Of a stretch of DNA of 64,000 bases, positions 51,701 through 64,000 are shown in pieces. A program made the translations under genes and the position numbers. Within the stretch, counting starts at the first letter, position 1. Every line of letters begins with the position of its first letter. The notes under the pieces are model-generated. The model made no database searches, was not told the DNA's origin, and worked only from the letters and a program-made list of their open reading frames with translations. The DNA comes from Eopsaltria australis (Eukaryota; Chordata; Aves; Passeriformes; Petroicidae): NCBI GenBank assembly GCA_034509425.1, contig JAVTVJ010000369.1, positions 527,501 to 591,500 of the forward strand, read 5' to 3'.

Positions 51701-52729
51701 AACCAAAAGCTCCTCTGAGAGGAATCAGACACCTTCAATAGGAACATGTCCTCCACAGGCCTTGTCTGGCATCAGTACCAGGGTAGCCTCCCCTCCCCAG
51801 CACTCCAACCACACGCCCAAAGAGGGACCAGAGGATGTTACTGTGACATCTCCAAATCCCTGGGAAGTGACAGGATCTCTCTGACTGGTGCTGTAGTGGA
51901 AATGCAGGACGCACACACTGCAGTAGTGCTTCCAAAAGGCTCTGATCAAACCCAGGGGCTGCTCACCCTTCAGTATCCTGTGGCTACACAAGGTCTGTCC
52001 CAGGCACCTGCAGAAAGTGTGAGTGGAAGGAAGCAAGGCTAGAAACACAAGGGCCAATGTACAAAAAGCTTCTGAGAAGAGCCCTTGATGTGTTTTAGAT
52101 GGGCTGGGGAGAGGTGACTGCTGGCTGCCAGCTCTGACTGCTCTGAACCTGGGGCACAGTGTTCCTGCTCACTTTGGAGATTGTAGGAACAACCTTGCAG
52201 TTTTAGTGTATCTGCAAGATCCTTGCCATCTTGAGTTTTGTACTCCAAAATTTTTAACACATTAAAATGTTAGGTCACAGACTCTGATGAAGCAATAGAT
52301 CCTGCAAATCAGGAGGGAAGTAACAATGTATTTCCTTAGCTGCTACTGCCTTCTTCCCCATTTTCAAATAAAACTCCAGTAGCACAGTGTAAAAAAAGAT
52401 TTTCCCATATCAATCCTTTTATGCTGCAGAGGGAAGGTCAAACAGTTTTGAATCAGGAGCAGAGTGAAACCCAGTCACTGGAAAAGCAACTCAGCATTCC
52501 CCTTCTCCCATCAGTTCCCTGTTCCTGGCTGAACTTGCTGTATAAATGCAATCAAGAATTCAGAATGATGAATTCCTGGGAAACAATTACATTAGGTGAA
52601 AAAGAGGAAACAGCCCTGGCTTCCCAGCAAGCCCTCTGGATGACGTAACATCAGACCATTTCTCTCTCTGTGCCTCAGCTTCCATTTCTGTGACCTCTTG
52701 GAAAAGATCTGAACTTACACCTCAGGAAA
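51701..52729. other. No gene seen
   Basis: Mixed-composition sequence without convincing open frames or recognised repeats. Confidence 0.45.
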
Positions 52730-53357
52730 TGGAGAGCTGTCCTGGGGAAGGGGCTCAGGGGCTTTGGGCTGAGGGCAAGTGGAACAGAAGCCAGCAGTGC
52801 CCTGGCAGCCTCAAGGGCCAACCCTGCTTCAGGGGACATCAGGGGGGTGACTGTCCTGCTCTGCTCTGCACTGGGGCAGCCTCAGCTCCAGTCCTGGGGA
52901 TGGTTTGGGCCCCTCAGCACACAAAGGACATCTGAGGGCTGGAGTGTGTCCAGAGGAGGGGACCAGGATGGCAAAAGATCTCGAGGGCAGGACTTGGGAG
53001 GAGTAGCTGAGGCCACTTGGTCTGTTCAGCTGGGAGGAGAGAAGGCTGAGGGGTGACCCCATCACTGTCTGCACCTTCCTCCCAGGGGGCAGGTGCTGAT
53101 CTCCCCCTTCTGGGACCAGCAATGGGACCCAAGCTGCCTCAGGGGAAGGGACATTAGGAGAAGGTTCCTCACTCAGAGGCTGCTCAGTGCCTGGAACAGG
53201 TTCCTCAGGGAAGCGGTCACAGCACCAAGTTCAGGGAGTGTCTGGACAACACTCAGTCCCTATGGTTTAATTTTAGGTGGTCCTGCCAGGAGCAGGGTTT
53301 TGGACTCAATGATCCTTATGGATCCCTTCCAGCTTGAGCTATTCTGGGATTCTGTGA
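52730..53357 (+). mobile_element. CR1 LINE 3' fragment, near-identical twin of 42713-43340
   Basis: Aligns with 42713-43340 at a constant offset of 10017 bp; I count two substitutions before the 3' tips diverge (CTCTGGG/TTCTGGG and TTCCCCAGG/TTCCTCAGG). It is 5'-truncated relative to that copy and ends in GGGATTCTGTGA. Confidence 0.85.
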
Positions 53358-55409
53358 ACTTTCGTTTACTTAAACCTAACTTCTTGTAATGCTTTTATGA
53401 TTTAATTTATTCCGACATGGATTATTCAACTCAGCTGTGCCATTAGTCCCGTGAGACCCAATATATGCAGGGCTGTGCTGCTCTGGGACTTGCTGGGCTG
53501 GGATTCAATCCCACAACATCCTAGTATTCACAGGATGGCACCACCCATATGTGTTAGTGCCTGTCACTCCTGTCCTCACCCAGAGTCATGTCCCAAAAGC
53601 CTGACAGAGACCTCATAAACCACAAAGCAACAGGAAGCTGCTGCCATCTGCAGCTTTATTCCCACTGGGAAGGTCACTTCACTGCAATGCTGTGTATCAG
53701 TTCCACGCTTTCTAGGGGGATGTTGTGTGTGGAGAACTATAGAACAATTCTGGTCTGGGCTGCCACATCTACACAAGTGACACCTGAATGATGGCAAGTG
53801 GTGGATTACACTTTTAGTGTCACAGAGCAACTGGTTTGAATTGTGAGCAAACAGATCCAGACAAGGTAATTGAAGAGGCTCTTTCAGAAATACTTTTCTT
53901 GTTTCTTCCCTTACTGTCAGCACTTACTCCATGCTTGTACCAGAGTTGAGCAGAACAGGAGCTCTGTGGCACCCCCCAGGTGAATTGTACAGCATCTCTG
54001 TCACCACTGTAATCACAAGAGACTGTGCTATGTTATTTCCCTCTTGTGCTGATGCTGAGCAGAACAAGGAGCACAAGAGCTGCGCAGGGGAAAGCATTTT
54101 GCACTTTACCCCATTCTGTTCCCAGCAGCTCACCTCGGTGCAGTTGTGGACTGTAGTCACACCAAGTCCATAAGCTGTGATCCAGTTACCACCTGCACCA
54201 CCAGCACCAACTCCTTATTCCCATTTACAAGATAAATCCTGTTCCAGTTTCTGTGAACAAGAGGATGTTGCCCTCGAGTCAGAGCATCACCCAGAATCAT
54301 GCCCAAAACTTGAGTCCTTGTACAAGCTGGTGTGAACTACACTCTAAGTCATGCATTAGCTGCAGACATCTTCCTATGGTCAGCACTTTTTCAGTGGTGT
54401 GGCTCATACCAAGTGCTCTGCCATTCCTTCTCCCATAGGAACACACCTATGTGCTTCTAGCCCAGCCTGGTAATGACAGATGTTGCTACAAGTGTGGAAG
54501 TTTGAGCCACTTCAGAGCAGTTCGTTTATTGCAAATTTTTACTGGATTATGAAACAGCTGAAACTTCTGACACCTACACACACATTTAGCAAACTAATAA
54601 TGTGTGAGAGAGCTGTGAGAGTTGAGCCCATATTCTGCTATTTCATCCTTTTCAGCTAACCACAAAAAAAGGTGAGAAAAGGGCTGATCACAGTGTAAGA
54701 GACACTATGATCCTAACGACACATAGATGAAATTCCTGAACTGCTGCCACTACACAGAGCAATATTTGTGTTAGTTGTGCTTCTCACCTTTTAAAGTAAC
54801 ATGTTCCTGTTTGTTTTAAATAGCCCTGACAAAGCCAGGACATGGCAAAGGGCTGCTGAGGGTGTTGCAGCAACTTTACCACCAACCACATCCAAATGAT
54901 GTGTCTTTCAAACAATCCCAGGGTTTACATTACCTCTTAAGGACATTCCCAGCACCTCAGCTACTTGTTGGGATTTCCAGGCTCTTCAGTCAAGTTCCAG
55001 CTTTCACAGCTTTTGCTCTTTGATGTATGAAATTGCTCTGTGGATGTTACAGTGCCAACCTAAATTAGACTTCAGTAGGAATTGGAAATAGTTCAAGTCA
55101 TGCCATATGTGAAGAAGAAATCCAAGAATTATTTTAAATGCCCCTCCCCACTGCTCATCTAAAGGTGGTTACAATCAGGTTTGGGACAGTCATGTCCCAG
55201 TTGTAAACAGAGTCTGAAACCACGGAATTTAGAGGTAGAAACGTTACAGTAGGAAAAAGGCATGTCACTTACTGGGGGCCCCTCAGCTCTGCTCCAAGCA
55301 GTGATAATTGCCAAGGTGAGAGACTTTAGTGTACATCAGACATAGAAGTTGTACCCTTCCTTAGAGCAGCACAACTCTGCCTGATGTAGAATCAAACAAA
55401 AATCAAATA
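53358..55409. other. No gene seen
   Basis: About 2 kb between CR1 pieces without splice-bounded open frames, RNA genes or tandem repeats. Confidence 0.45.
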
Positions 55410-55585
55410 GAGGTTGTGGCTGCCCCATCCCTGGAAGTGCCCGAGGCCAAACCTGGACAAGCCTGGAGAAGGCTTGGAGCAACCTCTCCTGCTGGTCTGG
55501 TGGCAGGTGTCCCTGCCCACGGCAGGGGGTGGCACTGGATGGCCTGAGGTCCCTCCAACCCAGACCAGTCTAGGATTCTGTGATT
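55410..55585 (+). mobile_element. CR1 LINE 3' fragment
   Basis: Sense CR1 tail: TGTGGCTGCCCCATCCCTGG, GGTGTCCCTGCCCACGGCAG and GGTCCCTCCAACC, ending in AGGATTCTGTGAT. Diverged, 5'-truncated. Confidence 0.75.
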
Positions 55586-55799
55586 TAAGGACAAAACTTG
55601 CATTTATATCAAAAACCAAAACACATGGAGAGATGTCTTTTTCAAATATAGGAAAAGGCCAGGACCAGACTGCAAATACAGTCCTGTGGGGATGGATGAG
55701 GCTTACAGCAGGCCTGAAAGCCTCTTGGACATGGACTTAGAAGCAATCAGAGTTTACCTGTGAGAAAGCACCGTGAGACAGTGATGGTATGAACACCTG

Positions 55800-56125
55800 G
55801 AGCCACAGTGAAGGACAGCCAAGAAGATAATCAAGGGGGATGTTCTGCACCGGACCAAGAGATGGCCTTGCTGAGGAGCATCAGGAATGTGGCACAGGAA
55901 TGTGGACTTATAGTGTATAGTTAATTGCTTGTGTAGCTTGTTAGGATGTGCTGGGAAAGAGTCTCGTTATGTAGACAGCCTTGGTGTTGTTTGTCATGTA
56001 GCCAATAATAGCGTATCACAGTAGCTGGGAAAAAGGGTATAAAGATGCTAGCACCGACTAGTAAAGTAGTTCTTCTTTGTCCTTGGACGACTCACATGTC
56101 ATGTGTCCCTCTCTACTGCAACACA
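55800..56125 (+). mobile_element. Possible solo LTR
   Basis: LTR-like layout: a TATAAAG motif near 56038, a polyadenylation-like AGTAAAG near 56060, a T-rich stretch with CTTTGTCC and an ACTGCAACACA end. No internal retroviral sequence is adjacent, and terminal repeats or target duplications could not be fixed. The borders are approximate. Confidence 0.3.
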
Positions 56126-57871
56126 GTCCCATAATTTTAAGTTTCACTTTTAATGGTAGTGTTGAGTTCTCCTCCACAATTTGCTACAGGACACTTAGAT
56201 TTGGTCAATCCTGCACCCCACATTTTATGAGAAGGCAGGTTTCTCTCTTGTCTTTTTAAAGACAAATTTATATTGATTATACCAAAATCAAACAAAAAAA
56301 GCCCAAAAAACCCAACAAAAACCTCACAATAAAAGCCACCACCAACAAAGTCAGGTAGCCCAATTCTGAAGCATATCCCCAAAAAGTTGTTTCCAGGGTC
56401 ATCAGGTTAAAAAACCGAGTTATGACAATACCAGGTGGTTTTGCCATCACACTATTGCTGCCACTGCAGGCAAAGCAAAGCATATGCAGCCAGCATGTAG
56501 GTCCTGTAGCCTTTTGCTCTTGTATGGAGATTTATCCCAACCCCTTTCATCACAACCAGAAGAGATCTCAGGAATAATCAAACTTGTGCTCACCAACACA
56601 CACCAACTTCAATGTTCCATTCTCACAAAAAGTGCTGCTGAGAGAGCTGGAACACTGAGGGTGTTTGGAATTTGCTTGTTCCTTACAGCATTATCACAAG
56701 CTGTGCACTTCACTGACTGGCTCAGGATCTGGCACCACCAAAATCCTCCTGGCTTTCCACAGGAAACCCATCCAGAAGGATGAGTCATGCCAAGGAATCC
56801 CTGCTTCATCTGCAGAAAAGGGCAGCAGCCAAAGGAGACAGGCAATGTGACTCCAGTAACACAGAAAGAAATCTTGATGTTTAAAGGAGTTTCGGGTAAA
56901 TTGGTTAAATGCTATCTGGCCCCTCCTTGTAATTCATGAATAAAGAAGACTCGAAACAGAAGCCTGCCACAGCAATCTTGTTTCAGAAAGCTGTGTAGCT
57001 GGTTAAGAGCCATCATTCTGCATTGCTGACCAAGGCTGGGGTGCCTACAGCCTCAGAGTGGCCAAGACATCCTCCGGCTAGCACTGGAGTCAGTTTCAGA
57101 AAGAAGGGATTTTATCTACAAAAAAGTAATGGTCAACATCTTATTATTGCACAGACGTGTACAGGAAATATACATATGTACCTTTTAACCTGCTGAGCTC
57201 CAAACTCAATCCTTTTGAGGAGTGTGATGTATATTATACCAGCTCTCTGTGAAGTTCTATTTTACAAAGAGGAACAGTTCTCTCTTAAGTCTGACCTACT
57301 CCATGATCAGAAGTATAACCAAGGCAGCTTAACTCAAGTTTAGTATGTCCTCAAGTCTATCTCAGGCTGTAAATCTGAATTTAACTGTTCTTGCCCAGTC
57401 TGAATTCTGCAGGAAGCCCCCAGTACTTCCCTCCCACCTGAAATCCTGCAATGAACACTGCAACACCATTTTCCTACTCATTATACTAAAATACACCACT
57501 CTCACCAAACAGCTCCAATTTAACCCAAAAACTCCTTATCACAAATTACCACCAGGGTCAAGTGCAGATAACACTGCAGCACACAGGCTGATAACCTGAT
57601 CTTATGGCAACACCAGGCATGGAACCACTCCAGGCTCAGGCTCCAGGAACATGAGCTCAGAACTGACCACTCTCCCTAGGATGCCCTCTGCCATCAGCAT
57701 GAATACTCACCTGCAGCAGGCTAACTGCAGCTTTTCAGAGATCATCAGGAAATGGTGAGAAACTGAATTTCAGGAGAATTATTTATAGCATAAAGAAATT
57801 CCAGGAAAGACAAGTTGGCATGAAGTCACATTTCACATATGCCCCATGCTGACCCAACTCCTCTGGGCAGG

Positions 57872-57990
57872 TATATAACCAGAGGTGCGACTGTCACACC
57901 TGCAGAAAGGACAAGGTGACAAACTGGGACACAAAGAGCTTGTGCTGGTCTCAAGCACACCACCAAGAGCCTATCAAGACAGCCACCAAG
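57872..57990 (+). promoter_or_regulatory. TATA promoter-like element with possible first exon
   Basis: TATATAA at 57872-57878 in GGGCAGGTATATAACCAG is a good TATA box. About 110 bp later CCACCAAG meets GTAGGT (57991), a good donor. A short first exon of about 57900-57990 is possible. No later exon was recognised, and an LTR or chance origin is possible. Confidence 0.3.
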
Positions 57991-58940
57991 GTAGGTCTAA
58001 GTCTCTCACTAAACCAAAGAAGTTTCTCTGTAAAAGCAGGGTAAGTTGTGATTTCCCCAGCACAAGGCAGAGCAAGAATCCCATTTCACTGCAATGAACA
58101 CAAGAGTTTGAGTCACCAATTTAATTTTATACAAGTCAAACTACATGTTGTATAAAGAGTACAAGGCAGTTCTAATGTTTGCTACTGCATGTTACAAAAA
58201 TCAATTTAACTATAAAGGGGAATTTTTGGGATGAGTCCTATTCCACAATTTAAGTGAACTGGCAACTGTATTTTAGCAAAGCCTTTGTTAAAACTAGAAC
58301 TCTAGCTCCAAGAGATTACATTTCCAATAAAGTTTGGACCTACACACAAGAGGATTATAGTTCTTGTAGTCTGAAGCAAAACATTAACATAAGTGAGTCA
58401 AAGGGGAGGGAAGACAGATTTTACCTGGGTTTCATATCCAATGGAGATTCAGAGGCTGACAAACCATACAGCATACTAGTGACTTGGACCACAGCCAAGA
58501 GATACCTTCATGTCTGACAACAGTGACACTTGAGATTCAAGCAAGAAATGTCAGAAAGCTTTTATTCTTTCAAGTCCGGAACGAAGGGGTTTTCAGCAAT
58601 ACTGTATGTAGGATCCAGGTTCCAGCGTACCTTTGTTACCTTTAATACAGTGTCAGTATGGAGGGAATGTTCTTTTGGCAAGTTAAGGTACAATGTAAGT
58701 CCTCCAACTGGAGTTTATTGCTGGTCTATAATCTTCCTAGCACTGTTACTGGTTTAAACAGTTTGCCACCTGCTTCCAAAATTAAGATAAACTGTGTGAC
58801 CTGCCCAGCAAGGCAATCCTGCCCTTGGCAGCAAGCTGAAACCTATGAAGCTAATGACACCCATAGCTCTAATGCCATGAAAAAAATAGGAAAAAAAGGA
58901 TACTTTCAAAAAGCCCATATTTAAGCCTGTTTATATTCAG

Positions 58941-58946
58941 TTTATT
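58941..58946 (-). terminator. SRSF6: SRSF6 polyadenylation signal
   Basis: AATAAA on the minus strand about 300 bp after the SRSF6 stop, in an AT-rich 3' UTR. Cleavage would fall near 58920-58930. Confidence 0.65.
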
Positions 58947-59242
58947 TTTAATATAAAAACCACTTTGCATTTAAGAGTAGTTAAGTTACTCCTGCAGAAA
59001 TGCTATAAAATCAAACTTTCAGCTCAATTTCTACAAAAGGGGGACTTTTCCTGCTTTGTACCACCACTCCACCTGGTACTGTCAAATTTGGGATACAAAT
59101 TAAACCTTTATGCCTTTGTTCTTAGGCCATTCACTCCTGCAAGAGAAAGAACCAACTTCTGAAATACTAACATAACACTAATGGCCTGACAGGTAGGAAA
59201 ATGTTCCGTAATAGTGTGCAAGGTGAGAGGAGAGTTCTAGTC

Positions 59243-62620
<3,378 letters not shown>

Positions 62621-63021
62621 GTCCGCGGCGGGGGGGAGGAGGGGAGGGAAGGAAAGGAGAGGAGGAGGAAGAGGAGGGGGAAGGAAGAGAGACAAAAAGA
62701 GAGAGAGACAGGGAGAAGGAGAAGGAGCGAGAGCGCTGGCGGCGCGAGGGGCGGAGGCGCAGCTGGCCCACTCTGCACAGCCGGGCCTGGCGCACCACAA
62801 TGGCGCCCGGCGCCCGCCGCCGCTTTTATAGCGGGAGGCGGGGCCCGCGTTAACGTCACCGCGCCGCAGCGCGCGCTCGGGGGCGGTGGTTGAGCGCTGC
62901 GCGCGCGCGCACGCGAGGTCGCGGGCGGGGTCCGGCGGGCCCGTGGGAGCCGCGCGCGGTTCTACGCATGCGCCGCCTGTGCGCGGCCTCTCACGGGCCC
63001 CATGCTAGAGAGAGGTGGGGT

Positions 63022-63312
63022 CGGCCCCGCACAGCCCCCGGGCTCAGTCCCACAGAGCCCTCGGGGTCAGTCCCACAGAGCCCCCGGGATCGGCCCCGCA
63101 CAGCCCCCGGGCTCAGTCCCACAGAGCCCTCGGGGTCAGTCCCACAGAGCCCCCGGGATCGGCCCCGCACAGCCCCCGGGGTCAGTCCCACAGAGCCCCC
63201 GGGATCGGCCCCGCACAGCCCCCGGGATCGGCCCCGCACAGCCCCCGGGGTCAGTCCCACAGAGCCCCCGGGGTCAGTCCCACAGAGCCCTCGGGGTCGG
63301 TCCCGCAGAGCT
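63022..63312 (+). repeat. GC-rich 23-bp minisatellite, 12 copies
   Basis: Twelve complete 23-bp units from 63022 to 63297, plus a partial one. Two main types alternate: CGGCCCCGCACAGCCCCCGG-type and CAGTCCCACAGAGCCCYCGG-type. The first three units (69 bp) are repeated as a block at 63091-63159. It starts about 230 bp upstream of the likely SRSF6 transcription start. Open frames across it on both strands are repeat artefacts. Confidence 0.92.
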
Positions 63313-64000
63313 CTTTCACGGCCTTCTGACATTCCGGGCTGCCCCAAAGGCTCACTTCAGGCATGGCTGTGCAGGAGAATCCAAACACCAATCCGGAGTC
63401 ACCAAGAATGTGTCCTGATCTCCCTTTAATGTTCTGAATTAGGAAAATTCTCCCAATCTGTTGATAAAAATCTTCTCAATATGTCGATACAGACTGTTAC
63501 AGTCTGCTGGGCTTTACATTAGAAGTATTCTTAGTGTACACTGTGATTTGTATATTTGATACTAACTTCTGTGTATCTAATTATACTTGTATTACATTAA
63601 ATATATTTTATATAAGAATTTCTAATGCAGATAAGCATACTACATAATCAAAATAGTAAAAAGGCCACACTTAGTCCTACTCCAGGATTTTTCCCAGCTG
63701 CTTTAAAATGCTGGAAAATCCCTGCCCATGACAGCCCAGGGCACCACTACTGCCTTCCCTTTTCAAGGTGTTGCCCTGAGTGAGTCTGTAACAAAGCAAC
63801 TGCTGAGTTTGAGTTACAGAATTGGGAGAATCTCTCAAGTCTCAGTTTTTTCTCATTTAATAAAAGCTTGATTTATGCAGTGCAACAGGCAGTGAGTGGC
63901 CTGTTACAGTGGACAGGGCTTGGATGATTTCACAAATTCATGGAGCGCTTCCTGTGTGTTTTAAAAACACTCATGCAGTTCAGTCACTGATTTACAAATT
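63313..64000. other. No gene seen
   Basis: After the minisatellite the sequence becomes AT-rich. No splice-bounded open frame, RNA gene or recognised repeat was found. Confidence 0.5.

Noticed and set aside
62991..63429. Open frames of 104-179 codons on both strands upstream of SRSF6
   Set aside because: They are translations of the 23-bp GC-rich repeat.

Overview
The window looks like nuclear DNA from a bird, probably a songbird. The signs are GT-AG introns, two GC-rich CpG-island promoters, many 3'-end fragments of chicken-repeat-1 (CR1) LINEs, and predicted KCNMB1, L3MBTL1 and SRSF6 proteins of avian type. There is no prokaryotic, plasmid or phage content. Species-level assignment is inference. 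All exon models were built by eye from splice sites and reading phase.

Left part (about 1-19 kb). A degraded retrovirus-like gag fragment sits at the left edge. KCNMB1, the BK-channel beta-1 subunit, lies on the minus strand in three coding exons (7291 to 3361). On the opposite strand, five short splice-bounded exons (845-8260) keep one open, phase-consistent frame around and inside the KCNMB1 introns; I could not identify this protein. After a mostly empty stretch comes a broken coiled-coil gene (11035-15640, plus strand) with in-frame stops, a frameshift and a 0.65-kb tandem duplication of one exon unit. Next are an AT-rich block, a CR1 copy and a broken sacsin-like fragment on the minus strand.

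Middle (19.7-23.3 kb). A complete five-exon immunoglobulin-family receptor of leukocyte-receptor-complex type lies on the plus strand (19777-21725). It has a 36-nt second signal-peptide exon, two Ig exons, an arginine at the start of the transmembrane segment and a tail without tyrosine. Its stop codon overlaps an AATAAA signal. It is followed by a hexamer repeat and a 1.36-kb minisatellite of 12-bp units.

Right part (27-63 kb, minus strand). L3MBTL1 is intact: 21 coding exons (43740 to 27171) give 834 residues with an FCS-type zinc finger, three MBT repeats, a C2HC finger and a SAM domain. A noncoding first exon probably lies in the CpG island near 51 kb. SRSF6 is intact: six coding exons (62620 to 59243) give 348 residues with two RRMs and an RS tail, plus a TATA-containing CpG-island promoter, a candidate poison exon and a polyadenylation signal. 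The SRSF6-L3MBTL1 order and orientation match the conserved vertebrate block. KCNMB1 belongs to another conserved block in human and chicken, so the left part is joined to the right part either by a rearrangement or by an assembly error between about 8 and 27 kb.

The genes act independently: SRSF6 in splicing, L3MBTL1 in chromatin compaction, KCNMB1 in potassium-channel gating, and the Ig receptor in leukocyte or platelet signalling.
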